Shown: positions 18,250-27,764, numbered from the stretch's first letter. The stretch: DNA of 64,000 nt from Magnetospirillum sp902729445 (GCF_902729445.1 NZ_CACVCE010000012.1:186001-250000), one strand, 5' to 3'. Program-made: numbers and translations. The notes: generated by a model from the sequence alone, not told the origin.

Positions 18250-19608
18250 ATGACCGATTCCGTGAAGTATCTCCTGGCCGAGGATCAGATGCCCAAGGCC
18301 TGGTACAATCTGGCCGCCGACCTGCCGGTGCCGTTGCCGCCGCCCTTGCATCCTGGCACCGGCCAGCCGCTGGGGCCGGACGATCTGGCCCCGATCTTCC
18401 CGATGGCGGTGATCGCCCAGGAAATGACCACCGAGCGCTGGGTCGATATCCCCGAACCGGTGCGCGAGGTCTATCGCCTGTGGCGTCCCAGCCCGCTGGT
18501 CCGGGCCAGGCGGCTGGAAAAGGCCTTGGACACCCCGGCCCGCATCTATTTCAAGTATGAAGGCGTGTCGCCCGCCGGCAGCCACAAGCCCAACACCGCG
18601 GTACCGCAGGCTTTCTACAACAAGCAAGAAGGGGTCAAGCGGCTGTCCACCGAGACCGGGGCCGGCCAGTGGGGCAGTTCGCTGGCCTTCGCCGGCTCGC
18701 TGTTCGGCCTGGAGGTCGAGGTCTTCATGGTCAAGATCTCGTTTAACCAGAAGCCCTATCGCCGCGCCCTGATGGAAACCTATGGCGCGCGCTGCATCGC
18801 CAGCCCGTCGCCGCTCACCAATGCCGGCCGCGCCGTGCTGGAGAAGTCGCCGGACTCCAACGGCTCGCTGGGCATCGCCATTTCCGAGGCGGTCGAGGTC
18901 GCTGCAAGCCGCGACGACACCAAATACGCCCTGGGCAGCGTCTTGAACCATGTCTGCCTGCATCAGACGGTGATCGGCGAGGAAGCCATGGTGCAGATGG
19001 AGATGGCCGGCGACAGCCCCGACGTGGTGATCGCCTGCACCGGCGGCGGGTCGAACTTCGCCGGTCTGGCCTTCCCCTATATCCGCGAGAACCTGAAGGG
19101 GGCCAAGGTCCGCATCGTGGCCGTCGAGCCGGCCTCGTGCCCGACCCTGACCCGGGGCCGCTACGCCTATGATTTCGGCGATACCGGCCATCTGACCCCG
19201 CTGGTCAAGATGCACACCCTGGGCTCGACCTTCATGCCGCCGGGGTCGCATTCGGGCGGGTTGCGCTATCACGGCATGGCGCCGATGGTCAGCCACGTCA
19301 AGGAACTGGGCCTGTGCGACGCCAAGTCCTATGCCCAGACCGAATGCTTCGCCGCCGCCGTGCAGTTCGCCCGTGCCGAGGGCATCGTGCCGGCCCCGGA
19401 ATCGTCGCACGCCGTCAAGGGCGCCATCGACGAGGCCCTGGCCTGCAAGGCCGAGGGCAAGGGCCGGACCATCTTGTTCAACCTGTCGGGCCACGGCCAT
19501 TTCGACATGCAGGCCTATACCGACTTCTTCTCGGGCAAGCTGCGCGACCCCGATTTCGCCGCCGACGAGTTGGAGGCGGCGCTGGGCGCGCTTCCGAAGG
19601 TCGGCTGA
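18250..19608 (+). CDS. trpB2: TrpB2-type tryptophan synthase beta-like protein
   Basis: A 452-residue PLP enzyme of the TrpB2 branch, longer than TrpB1 and usually without a partnering trpA. K113 in SHKPNT is the PLP lysine, and TGGGSNFAG forms the phosphate loop. TrpB2 can make tryptophan from indole and serine, probably as a salvage activity. No trpA lies nearby, which fits the stand-alone form. The gene is isolated, with tRNA-Lys divergent upstream and its own terminator downstream. Confidence 0.92.
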   Translation: MTDSVKYLLAEDQMPKAWYNLAADLPVPLPPPLHPGTGQPLGPDDLAPIFPMAVIAQEMTTERWVDIPEPVREVYRLWRPSPLVRARRLEKALDTPARIYFKYEGVSPAGSHKPNTAVPQAFYNKQEGVKRLSTETGAGQWGSSLAFAGSLFGLEVEVFMVKISFNQKPYRRALMETYGARCIASPSPLTNAGRAVLEKSPDSNGSLGIAISEAVEVAASRDDTKYALGSVLNHVCLHQTVIGEEAMVQMEMAGDSPDVVIACTGGGSNFAGLAFPYIRENLKGAKVRIVAVEPASCPTLTRGRYAYDFGDTGHLTPLVKMHTLGSTFMPPGSHSGGLRYHGMAPMVSHVKELGLCDAKSYAQTECFAAAVQFARAEGIVPAPESSHAVKGAIDEALACKAEGKGRTILFNLSGHGHFDMQAYTDFFSGKLRDPDFAADELEAALGALPKVG

Positions 19609-19613
19609 GACAA

Positions 19614-19642
19614 AAAAGGGGGCGGACGGTTCGCCCCCTTTT
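19614..19642. terminator. Bidirectional terminator between trpB2 and a histidine kinase
   Basis: AAAAGGGGGCG pairs with CGCCCCCTTTT across a short loop. The A and T flanks let it serve both the plus-strand trpB2 and the minus-strand kinase gene. Confidence 0.88.
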
Positions 19643-19657
19643 CCTTTTGGAAGATCC

Positions 19658-21373
19658 TTATCCCGCCGCCAGCGGAACCACGATGGCGAAGCACGATCCC
19701 TTGCCTACGCGGGACTTGACCTCGATCGAGTGCCCCAGCAATTGGGCGGTGCGGCGCACCACCGACAGGCCCAGGCCCAGGCCGCGATCCTGGCCGCGCC
19801 CCTTGTCGCTCAGGCGGGTGAAGTCCTCGAAGATGGCGTCGATCTTGTCGGCCGGGATGCCGGGGCCGGTATCGACCACGCAGATGGCCAGATGGTCGCC
19901 GCGCCGCCGGCAGCCCAGCAGCACGCCGCCCGACTTGGTGTAGCGCAGCGCGTTGACCAACAGGTTGCGCACCACCCGTTCCAGCAAGACCGGATCGCTG
20001 ACGATCCAGGCGTCGGGCAGCACCACCTTGAAATCCAGCTTGCGGGCCTGGGCGTCCATTTCCAACTGGTCGGCCAGGTTCGAGATGAAGGGCGCCAGGG
20101 GGAAGGTGGTCGGCTGGGCGTCGACATGGCCGGCTTCCAGGGTCGAAACGTCCAGCAGCGTGCTCAGCAACAATTGGGTGGCATCCAGGCTTTGGCGCAG
20201 CTTGTCGATCACCGCCATGTGGGGCGTATCTTCCAGCCGCGCCGCCAGCGCCTCGGCGAACATGCCGGCGGCCTGCAGCGGCTGGCGCAAATCATGGCTG
20301 GCCGCCGCCAGGAAACGGGTCTTGCTTTCGTTGGCCTCGCGCGCCTCGCTGGCGCGGGCCTCGGCCTCCTCGGTGCGCAGGCGCAGCCTGGCGTCAAGGC
20401 CGGCGATCAGGCCTTCCTCGCGGTCGAGCGATTCGAAGATGTAGCGGGCGGCCCACACCAGCACGCCCATCAGGGCGCAGATGCCGGCCAGACTGCCCCA
20501 CAATACCTCCCACCAAAATTCCAGGGCGTCGTCGATGGCGATGCCGGCCCCGACCACCACGCCGTAGCGCGGCATCACCTTGAAGGCGCGGATCCGCTCG
20601 ATGCCGTCAAGCGGCGAGACCACCCGCAACACCCCCTCGGTATTGCCGGCCGCGACCGCCTGGCCGACCGGGCCGTCCTTGATCTGCGTGCCGACATAGC
20701 GGCCCCCATCCGGCTGGCGCAAAATGATGCGGCCGTCCATGCCCGACACGGTCAGGTTGGAATCCGCGCCGAGTTCAAGATTTTCGTAGAAATTGGTGAA
20801 GGTGGGGGTATCGAAGCCGATCGCTGCGACGCCGATCATCGATCCGGGCCGATTGTCGATGCGCTTGCTGACGTGAAAGGCGAACACCTCGCGCGATTTG
20901 ACCCGCACCATCGGCCCGATGACCAGATCTTGGCGCCCTTGCAGGTGGGCGAAATAGTAATAGCGGTCGGCGACATCGCCGGTGGGCGAGGGGAAATAGG
21001 GCGTGCCCAGAACCACGTTGCCGGCGGCGTCGGCGATCCACAAGGTTCCCGGTTCGGGCAAGGCCTGCTTGATCTCGTTCAGGCGAATCCAGGCGGCTTC
21101 ATCCTTGGCCAGTTCGGCCATCGGCCGGCTACGGCCGATGTCGGTGACCTGCGACAAGATGTATTCCGACGCCTGGAAGGTGCGCAGCATGTGCGCTTCC
21201 AGCAGGCGGGTGGCGGCGCTGGCCTTCTGTTCGGCCTCCCAGATCGCTTCCTCGTAAAGGCTGGACATCCCGATGATCTCGGCCGCCACCAGCAACCCCG
21301 CCAGCCCGGCCAGCAGATGCCGGATCCGTTGGCGCGGATTGAGACTGACGGTCGAGGCAACGCTATCGGTCAA
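19658..21373 (-). CDS. Membrane sensor histidine kinase with large periplasmic sensor
   Basis: About 571 residues: membrane helix at 18-36, a periplasmic sensor to about 280 that looks Cache-like (GTLWIADAAGNVVLGTPYF), helix at about 282-305, a coiled linker rich in Glu/Ala/Arg, HisKA with AAASHDLRQPLQ (His near 358), and HATPase_c (DTGPGIP, GLGLGLSVVRR). TTG 21373 is preferred because AGGAAGG lies about eight bases upstream; an in-frame ATG at 21427 lacks a site and overlaps the upstream gene's tail region. No response regulator is adjacent. Confidence 0.85.
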   Translation of the reverse strand: MTDSVASTVSLNPRQRIRHLLAGLAGLLVAAEIIGMSSLYEEAIWEAEQKASAATRLLEAHMLRTFQASEYILSQVTDIGRSRPMAELAKDEAAWIRLNEIKQALPEPGTLWIADAAGNVVLGTPYFPSPTGDVADRYYYFAHLQGRQDLVIGPMVRVKSREVFAFHVSKRIDNRPGSMIGVAAIGFDTPTFTNFYENLELGADSNLTVSGMDGRIILRQPDGGRYVGTQIKDGPVGQAVAAGNTEGVLRVVSPLDGIERIRAFKVMPRYGVVVGAGIAIDDALEFWWEVLWGSLAGICALMGVLVWAARYIFESLDREEGLIAGLDARLRLRTEEAEARASEAREANESKTRFLAAASHDLRQPLQAAGMFAEALAARLEDTPHMAVIDKLRQSLDATQLLLSTLLDVSTLEAGHVDAQPTTFPLAPFISNLADQLEMDAQARKLDFKVVLPDAWIVSDPVLLERVVRNLLVNALRYTKSGGVLLGCRRRGDHLAICVVDTGPGIPADKIDAIFEDFTRLSDKGRGQDRGLGLGLSVVRRTAQLLGHSIEVKSRVGKGSCFAIVVPLAAG

Positions 21374-21446
21374 GATCGGCCTTCCTGGCTGTCGCCTTGG
21401 TCCATGAAAGCGTACCCCCAACCGCATGGACTGCAAATTGGAAAGA

Positions 21447-23330
21447 TCACAAATCGGCCTGGGCGGCTTCCAGTTGCTCGTGCAGGTCGAGCCAGCGGGC
21501 CTCGTCGTCCTCGACCGAGCGGGCGATTTCGCCCAATTCCTTTTGCAGCTTGGCGACTTTCTCGCCGGGGCCGGAATAAAGCGCCGGGTCGGCCAGCTTG
21601 GCCTCGACCTCGGCCTTGGCCTTGGCCAGGCGTTCCAGCCGCTTCTCGACGTCGGCGACCTGCTTCCTGAGCGGGGCCAACTGGGCCCTGACCTCGGCGG
21701 CGGCGCGCCGTTCATCCTTGCGGCTGGCGGCGGCGGGCTTTGGCTCGCCCCCGCCGCGCCGGGCCTCGCGGGCCTGGTCGGCGAGGAAGCGGCGGTAATC
21801 GGCCAGATCACCATCGAAGGCCTGGACCCGGCCGTTCGCCACCAGCCACAGGCGGTCGGCCACCAGTTCGACCAGATGGGGGTCGTGGCTGACCAGCACC
21901 ACCGCGCCGTCATAGGCATTGAGCGCCGACACCAAGGCCTGGCGCGAATCGATGTCGAGATGGTTGGTCGGTTCGTCCAGGATCATCAGGTGGGGCGCGT
22001 CGCGGCTCATCAGGGCGAACAGCAGCCGGGCCTTCTCGCCGCCCGACAGGTTCTCGATCTTGACGTCGGCGCGTTCCTGCTCGAAGCCGAAGCGGCCCAA
22101 CTGGGCGCGCACCTTCGATTCGGGCGCGTCCTTCATCAGCGTGGCCATGTGGTCGAAGGCGGTCTGGCCGATCCGCAATTCCTCGGTCTGGTGCTGGGCG
22201 AAATAGCCGATCTTCAATTTGGGCGGGCGCTGCAGCCGGCCTTCCATCAGGCCCAGCCGGCCCGACAGGATCTTGGCCAGGGTCGACTTGCCGTTGCCGT
22301 TGGCGCCCAGCAGGGCGATGCGGTCGTCCATGTCGATGCGGATGTCCAGCCCGCGCAGCACCGCCTTGCCGTCATAGCCGGCGACTCCGGAATCGATGGC
22401 CAGGATCGGCGGCGACAACGGCTCGGGATCGGGGAAGTCGAACACCATCGAGCGGTCCTCGACCACGGCCACCACCGGTTCCATCCGTTCCAGCATCTTG
22501 ATGCGGCTTTGCGCCTGGCGGGCCTTGGTCGCCTTGGCGCGGAAGCGGTCGATGAAGGACTGGATCTTGCGGCGTTGCTCCAGTTGCTTGACCTGGGCCT
22601 TGGCCGCCAGCTCCATCTTTTCGCGCCGGGTCCGCTCGAAATCGTCGTAATTGCCGCCATAGGACACCAAACGGCCCTGGTCGATATGGACGATGCGCGA
22701 GCACACCTCGTTCAGCAATTCGCGGTCGTGGCTGATGACGACCAAGGTGCCGGGATAGCTGGCCAGATAGGATTGCAGCCACAAGGTGGCTTCCAGGTCC
22801 AGGTGGTTGGTGGGCTCGTCCAAGAGCATCAGCTCGGGCCGGACGAACAGGACGGCGGCCAGGGCGACGCGCATGCGCCACCCGCCCGAGAAGGACGAGA
22901 CCGGGCGAGCCTGGGCGTCGGCGTCGAAACCCAGGCCCGACAGGATGGTCGCCGCCCGGGACGGGGCCGAATGGGCGTCGATGGCATTCAGCCGCTCGTG
23001 GATTTCCGCCAATTGATGGGCGTCGGCGCAGTTGTCGGCCTCGGCCAGCAAGGTCGCGCGCTCGCTGTCGGCGGCCAGCACGCAATCAAGCAGGCTGGTA
23101 TCGCCCTCGGGCGCTTCCTGGGCCACCCGGCCGACGCGGACACGCGGGCGGATGCGGATGTCGCCGCCGTCGGCGTGCAGTTCGTCCAAGATCAGCTTGA
23201 ACAAAGTCGACTTGCCGGCGCCGTTGCGTCCGACCAGTCCGACGCGGGCGCCGGCCGGAACGTGCACCGTCGCCTGTTCGAACAGGGCGCGGCCGCCATA
23301 ACGGAAGGTCAGATCGTTGATATGCAGCAT
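21447..23330 (-). CDS. ABC-F family ATP-binding protein (YheS/Uup type)
   Basis: A 627-residue soluble tandem ABC ATPase without membrane segments. Domain one has GRNGAGKST (34-42), SSFSGGWRMR and LLDEPTNHLDLEATLWL; domain two has GANGNGKST, NLSGGEKARL and LDEPTNHLDIDSR. The linker between them is charged (P-site tRNA interaction motif region), and a coiled C-terminal extension (about 540-625) is present. ABC-F proteins act on stalled ribosomes. The exact subfamily is tentative. It is divergent from ndk. Confidence 0.92.
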   Translation of the reverse strand: MLHINDLTFRYGGRALFEQATVHVPAGARVGLVGRNGAGKSTLFKLILDELHADGGDIRIRPRVRVGRVAQEAPEGDTSLLDCVLAADSERATLLAEADNCADAHQLAEIHERLNAIDAHSAPSRAATILSGLGFDADAQARPVSSFSGGWRMRVALAAVLFVRPELMLLDEPTNHLDLEATLWLQSYLASYPGTLVVISHDRELLNEVCSRIVHIDQGRLVSYGGNYDDFERTRREKMELAAKAQVKQLEQRRKIQSFIDRFRAKATKARQAQSRIKMLERMEPVVAVVEDRSMVFDFPDPEPLSPPILAIDSGVAGYDGKAVLRGLDIRIDMDDRIALLGANGNGKSTLAKILSGRLGLMEGRLQRPPKLKIGYFAQHQTEELRIGQTAFDHMATLMKDAPESKVRAQLGRFGFEQERADVKIENLSGGEKARLLFALMSRDAPHLMILDEPTNHLDIDSRQALVSALNAYDGAVVLVSHDPHLVELVADRLWLVANGRVQAFDGDLADYRRFLADQAREARRGGGEPKPAAASRKDERRAAAEVRAQLAPLRKQVADVEKRLERLAKAKAEVEAKLADPALYSGPGEKVAKLQKELGEIARSVEDDEARWLDLHEQLEAAQADL

Positions 23331-23379
23331 GGGTCCGCTTCATACCATCCCGGCAGGAAGCGCACCAGTGCGTAGCACC

Positions 23380-23408
23380 TTGCCCTTGTTGGGCGTTGGC
23401 TGTATAAC
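23380..23408 (+). promoter_or_regulatory. Promoter for ndk
   Basis: TTGCCC (23380-23385), 17-base spacer, TATAAC (23403-23408). The predicted leader is about 80 bases. Confidence 0.65.
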
Positions 23409-23494
23409 GCGCGCTCCTTCCGGACGTCGGCCGTGCGGAAGGCTCTTGCGCGACCATGTGGGGCGCGCACAACCGCCGCAAAGGATTTGATCTC

Positions 23495-23917
23495 ATGGCT
23501 ACCGAACGTACCCTGTCCATCATCAAGCCGGACGCCACCCGTCGCAACCTGACCGGCAAGATCAACGCCCGCTTCGAGGAAGCCGGCCTGCGCATCGTTG
23601 CCCAGAAGCGTGTCCGCCTGACCAAGGAACAGGCCGAAGGCTTCTATGCCGTCCACGCCGAGCGCTCGTTCTTCCCCGAACTGGTGGCCTTCATGGTCTC
23701 GGGTCCGGTGGTGGTGCAGGTCCTGGAAGGCGAGGGCGCCGTCGCCAAGAACCGCGAAATCATGGGTGCCACCAATCCGGCCAACGCCGCTCCCGGCACC
23801 ATCCGCGCCGACTTCGCCGAATCCGTCGAAGCCAACTCGGTGCATGGTTCGGACTCGCTGGAAAACGCCAAGATCGAGATCGCCTTCTTCTTCTCGCAGT
23901 GCGAAATCGCCGGCTAA
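23495..23917 (+). CDS. ndk: Nucleoside-diphosphate kinase
   Basis: Transfers the gamma phosphate from ATP to NDPs. The 140-residue length is exact for the bacterial enzyme. The catalytic histidine is H117 in NSVHGSDS, with the KPDATRR nucleotide site near residue 11 and GATNPANAAPGTIR near 91-104. ATG 23495 begins MATERTLSIIKPD; an upstream in-frame start would add non-conserved residues. A sigma-70-like promoter precedes it and a strong hairpin follows. Confidence 0.98.
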   Translation: MATERTLSIIKPDATRRNLTGKINARFEEAGLRIVAQKRVRLTKEQAEGFYAVHAERSFFPELVAFMVSGPVVVQVLEGEGAVAKNREIMGATNPANAAPGTIRADFAESVEANSVHGSDSLENAKIEIAFFFSQCEIAG

Positions 23918-23942
23918 TTCATCTGCGCGGTTAGTTCAACCC

Positions 23943-23978
23943 AAGCGCCCCTGAGGGAAAACCCTCAGGGGCGCTTTG
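23943..23978 (+). terminator. Terminator after ndk
   Basis: A perfect 15-base stem, AAGCGCCCCTGAGGG, with loop AAAA, then its complement and TTTGCGTTT. It begins 26 bases after the ndk stop. Confidence 0.9.
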
Positions 23979-24188
23979 CGTTTGCGCGTCGGCCCGTATT
24001 GATTGTGTTTGCAAGGTGCATTTTTTGTACGACTTCCCCCCTGTTCCTTCCAAAAAAAAACAGCTACAGTCCCGCGTAAATCACCAGGGCGGCAATGTTC
24101 GGCAGCTACCTTTAGTGGTTTGTTTGACGTTTCGCCGACAGTTATTTTGATGTCGGCGCCGGTTCATTCGTCTGTGGGGTGACGATTG

Positions 24189-24674
24189 ATGACGAAGACA
24201 GGGATTGGAAAGTCGACGGGGGGCGTGTCTCGTCGTGCTAGTCGGGGCCGCACGCCGTCGGGCAAACCGAACCCGATCGATGTTCACGTGGGCTCGCGGG
24301 TCCGCCTGCGCCGGACTCTCTTGGGGATGAGTCAGGAGCATCTGGGCGAAGCCTTGGGGCTGACCTTCCAGCAGGTGCAGAAATACGAACGCGGCGCCAA
24401 CCGCATCAGCGCGTCCAGGCTTTTCGACCTGGCCCGGGTGCTGGATGTGCCGGTGACCTTCTTCTACGAAGAGATGGACGAAGAGACCATGGCCGCCAGC
24501 CCGCGCCATATGGTCCGCGCCACCGTTGACCCGCCCGACGCGGCCGAGGCCTTGATGGCCCAGCGCGAGACGCTGGAACTGGTGCGGGCCTATTACCGCA
24601 TCGTCGATCCGGAAGTCAGGAAGCAGGTCCACGAACTGGCCAAGGCCCTGGGGCCGGTGCTGACGAAGCCATAG
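24189..24674 (+). CDS. XRE-family transcriptional regulator
   Basis: A 161-residue regulator. A basic, Ser/Gly-rich leader (1-30) precedes a Cro/CI helix-turn-helix (about 35-90: GSRVRLRRTLLGMSQEHLGEALGLTFQQVQKYERGANRI in parts, ending before ISASRLFDLARVLDVP). The C-terminal half is helical and acidic, ending LAKALGPVL. This layout is common among alphaproteobacterial XRE regulators with unknown targets. The start is ATG 24189; TTG at 24186 adds one residue only. The 270 bases upstream are relatively A/T-rich and probably contain its promoter, but no clear pair stands out. Confidence 0.9.
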   Translation: MTKTGIGKSTGGVSRRASRGRTPSGKPNPIDVHVGSRVRLRRTLLGMSQEHLGEALGLTFQQVQKYERGANRISASRLFDLARVLDVPVTFFYEEMDEETMAASPRHMVRATVDPPDAAEALMAQRETLELVRAYYRIVDPEVRKQVHELAKALGPVLTKP

Positions 24675-24720
24675 AACAGGCTGCGGAAAAATACCGATCT
24701 GGTGTCCGAACGCCCCTTTT

Positions 24721-24830
24721 CGTCATGCCCGGACTTGATCCGGGCATCCACGCGGCGTCGCCTAACTATCTGTTTCCAATGGAATTTTTGCGAAGACACG
24801 TGGATGGCCGGGTCAAGCCCGGCCATGACG
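24721..24830. repeat. Paired palindromic intergenic repeat
   Basis: Two 32-base palindromic units in inverted orientation: 24721-24752 (CGTCATGCCCGGACTTGATC...) and 24799-24830 (CGTGGATGGCCGGGTCAAGC...). Each can fold alone, and together they form a longer hairpin. The CGTCATGCCCGG...CCGGGCATCCACG type is widespread between alphaproteobacterial genes. It could act as a transcription attenuator between the XRE and glycosyltransferase genes. Confidence 0.85.
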
Positions 24831-24932
24831 GACTGAGCAAACTGACAGGAACGCCGAGTTTTTCGCAGCCTGTTGAACCCTGTTTGGCTATAGTCGCCGA
24901 ACGTCTATCGTATCGGTACGGGCAGGGACCGC

Positions 24933-26843
24933 ATGGATCGGCCGCATCCCAGACAGCCGGTCGAGCTTTCGGCCGACCCGTTCACCGCGGCCTTCAATCG
25001 CGGGCTCGCCCTCAAAAGCCAGGGACGGCTGGACGAGGCGGCGGCGGCCTATCGCCAAGCCATCGCACTCGGCCCGGACCAGCCAGCCGCCTACAACAAT
25101 CTTGCGGTCATCCTGGCCGCCCAGGGCAAGACCGCCGACGCGATCGCCCATTACCAGCACGTTCTCAAGCTGGCTCCCGACCATCGATCCGCCCATGGCA
25201 ACCTTGGCTTGGCGCTGAAGTCGCAAGGCCGGCTCGCCGAGGCGGTTTCCTGCTATCGCCGGGCCTTGGACATGGATCCCGACGATATCGGGGTCTTGAA
25301 CAATCTTGGCGCCGCCCTGCAGGAGCTGGCGAGGACCGACGAGGCGATCGTCCATCTGCGCCGCGCCGTCGAGCTGGCGCCCGATCACCCCCAGGCCTTG
25401 TACAATCTGGGAAATGCCCTGTCCGACGCCGGCAATCTCGACGAGGCGATCGCCTGCTATGCCCGGGCGGTGGCCGCCAAGCCGTCTTTCGCGCTTGCCC
25501 GGGGGCGATGGGCGCACCTGATGCGCCATGCCTGCGACTGGAGCGATGACGGGGAGCAGGAGGCCGCGGTGCTCGCCCAGTCCCGCGAGGCGGATATCGG
25601 CATTTCGCCCTTCGGACTTGTCGCCACCCCGGCCAGCTTGCAAGACATCCGCATGTGCGCCGAACGGTGGGGCCGGCAATACCGCCAGAAGTCCGTCTTC
25701 GTCCACCGCCCCCCGACCGGCAGCGACAAGATTCGAATCGGATACCTGTCGGCCGACCTGCATCGTCACGCCACCGCGTTCCTGATGGCGGAACTGTTCG
25801 AGCGCCATGACCGCGCGCGGTTCGAGACCCACGCCTTTTCCTATGGCCCCGACGACGGCAGCGACATGCGCAAGCGACTGACGCGGGCCTTCGACCGCTT
25901 CATCGATATTCGGGCGGCGTCGCCGGGCCAGGCCGCCCGGGTGATCCATGATTTCAAGATCGACATCCTGGTGGACCTCAAGGGCTACACGCAGCACGCC
26001 CGGCCGGGAATCCTGGCGTTCCGGCCGGCGCCGGTGCAGGTCAACTATCTCGGTTATCCCGGCACCATGGGGGGCGGCTTTGCCGACTACATCATCGGCG
26101 ACCGATGGGTCACCCCGATGGCGCACCAACCCTATTACAGCGAAAAGATCGTTCAACTCCCCGATTGCTATCAGCCGAACGACAGCCGCCGGGCCATCGC
26201 GCCGGACGATCCCGGGCGACAGGCCTGTGGTCTGCCGCCGGACGGCTTCGTCTATTGCTGCTTCAATCAAAGCTACAAGCTGTCGCGCCCGGTGTTTCGC
26301 CGCTGGATGAACATCCTTCGGGCGACACCAGGCAGCGTCTTGTGGCTGCTGGAAAACACCCCCGCCGCGACGGCCAATCTGCTCCGGGAAGCCCAGGCCT
26401 GCGCGATCGCGCCCGAGCGCCTGGTCTTCGCGCCCAGGCTGCCGCTGGACCAGCACCTGGCCCGACATCGGCTGGCCGATCTGTTTCTTGATACCCTTCC
26501 CTGCAATGCGCATACGACGGCATCCGACGCCTTGTGGGCGGGTTTGCCGGTGCTGACCTGCACGGGAGAGGCCTTTGCCGGCCGGGTGGCGACCAGCCTG
26601 CTGCATGCCATCGGCCTGCCGCGGCTCGCCACCGCCTCGCTCGACGAATACGAGGACCTCGCCAAGGCCTTGGCCGCCCGCCCGGACCTGCTGGCCGACA
26701 TCCGCCGGCAACTGGCGGAGAACCGGCTTTCCCATCCGCTTTTCGACATCGCGCGGTTCACCGCCAACCTGGAAAAGGCCTATGGCGAGATGTGGCGCCG
26801 CTGGTGCGACGGCCGCGCCGCCGATTCCTTCGTCGTCGATTAA
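24933..26843 (+). CDS. TPR protein with O-GlcNAc-transferase-like domain (GT41)
   Basis: A 636-residue fusion. Residues about 15-190 contain five TPR units (AFNRGLALKSQGRLDEAAAAYRQAI and following). Residues about 268-625 resemble the GT41/SPINDLY catalytic region: IRIGYLSADLHRHA, ILVDLKGYTQHARPGILAFRP, QVNYLGYPGTMG, YCCFNQSYKLS, RLVFAPRLP and DALWAGLPVLT. GT41 enzymes move GlcNAc (or another sugar) from UDP-sugar to Ser/Thr of proteins selected by the TPRs. The protein target is unknown; no flagellin or S-layer gene is in the window. Its stop overlaps the convergent CDF transporter stop. Confidence 0.88.
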   Translation: MDRPHPRQPVELSADPFTAAFNRGLALKSQGRLDEAAAAYRQAIALGPDQPAAYNNLAVILAAQGKTADAIAHYQHVLKLAPDHRSAHGNLGLALKSQGRLAEAVSCYRRALDMDPDDIGVLNNLGAALQELARTDEAIVHLRRAVELAPDHPQALYNLGNALSDAGNLDEAIACYARAVAAKPSFALARGRWAHLMRHACDWSDDGEQEAAVLAQSREADIGISPFGLVATPASLQDIRMCAERWGRQYRQKSVFVHRPPTGSDKIRIGYLSADLHRHATAFLMAELFERHDRARFETHAFSYGPDDGSDMRKRLTRAFDRFIDIRAASPGQAARVIHDFKIDILVDLKGYTQHARPGILAFRPAPVQVNYLGYPGTMGGGFADYIIGDRWVTPMAHQPYYSEKIVQLPDCYQPNDSRRAIAPDDPGRQACGLPPDGFVYCCFNQSYKLSRPVFRRWMNILRATPGSVLWLLENTPAATANLLREAQACAIAPERLVFAPRLPLDQHLARHRLADLFLDTLPCNAHTTASDALWAGLPVLTCTGEAFAGRVATSLLHAIGLPRLATASLDEYEDLAKALAARPDLLADIRRQLAENRLSHPLFDIARFTANLEKAYGEMWRRWCDGRAADSFVVD

Positions 26844-27754
26844 GGGGTGGTTTTGGGGCCTGCAAAGTCGGGATGCGTTTCCTGGATGCCGGCGGGATCT
26901 TGGTGAATGATCACCTCGGCATTGGGAAAGGCCGCCAGGATGGCGGCTTCGACTTCGTCGGCGATGGCGTGGGCGCGATAGAGCGGCAATTGCGCGTCCA
27001 GTTCCAGATGAAGCTGGATGAAGCCCTGCTGGCCCGACAGCCGGGTCCGCAGATCGTGCAGGCCCAATACGTCGGGATGGGCACGCACGATGTCCTTGAT
27101 CCGGGTGCGGTCGTCGGCCGCCATCTCGCGGTCCATCAGCATGTCCAGCGAGCCGGTGACGATCTGCCAGGCGTTCCACATCAGATAGGCCGAGATGCCG
27201 ATGGCGAAGATCGGATCGACCATGGTCCAGCCGAACGCCATCCCCAATCCCAGCGACACGATGACCGAGCCGTTGATCAGAACGTCGCCGGCATAGTGCA
27301 AGGAATCCGCCGAGATCGCCACCGACGAGGTGCGCGCGACGACGTATTTCTGATAGCGGACCAAGGCCAGGGTCAGCACGATCGAGAAGGCCATGACGCC
27401 CATGCCGACCTCGCCGCGGGTGACCGCGACCGGATGGGCGAAGCGATCGACGGCTTCCACCAGCAGCAGCGCCGACGAGCCGAAGATGAAGGCCGCCTGG
27501 CCCAGGCCAGCCAGCGGCTCGGCCTTGCCGTGGCCGAAGCGATGGTCGCGGTCGGCCGGGGTCAGGGCATGGCGCACCGCCCACAGATTGACCAGCGACG
27601 CGGCGGCGTCCAGGGCCGAATCGATCAGGGTCGACAGCAGCGCCACCGAGCCGGTCAGCGCCCAGGCGGTCAGTTTGGTGACGATCAGGGCCGAGGCCAC
27701 CGCCACCGACGCATAGGTGGCCGAGCGCATCAGGCGGGCGTTTTCACTGGTCAT
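26840..27754 (-). CDS. Cation diffusion facilitator (FieF-like)
   Basis: A 304-residue CDF efflux protein. Six hydrophobic segments cover about 1-215, with metal-site residues in LIDSALDAAAS (about 44-51) and HYAGDVLIN (about 155-163), followed by a cytoplasmic ferredoxin-like domain ending at HQDPAG. The D...D and H...D pairs match FieF/ZitB type Zn2+/Fe2+ exporters; the metal is not decided. pdxH lies just upstream on the same strand (10 bases). Confidence 0.9.
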   Translation of the reverse strand: MTSENARLMRSATYASVAVASALIVTKLTAWALTGSVALLSTLIDSALDAAASLVNLWAVRHALTPADRDHRFGHGKAEPLAGLGQAAFIFGSSALLLVEAVDRFAHPVAVTRGEVGMGVMAFSIVLTLALVRYQKYVVARTSSVAISADSLHYAGDVLINGSVIVSLGLGMAFGWTMVDPIFAIGISAYLMWNAWQIVTGSLDMLMDREMAADDRTRIKDIVRAHPDVLGLHDLRTRLSGQQGFIQLHLELDAQLPLYRAHAIADEVEAAILAAFPNAEVIIHQDPAGIQETHPDFAGPKTTP

Positions 27755-27764
27755 GGTGCCACCT

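Noticed and set aside
19331..23375. Long plus-strand open frames opposite the histidine kinase and ABC-F genes
   Set aside because: Antisense shadows; the minus-strand proteins have complete, motif-rich domains.
24675..24932. Attachment site or transposon end at the palindromic pair
   Set aside because: The units are symmetric dispersed-type palindromes with no recombinase or foreign cargo between them.
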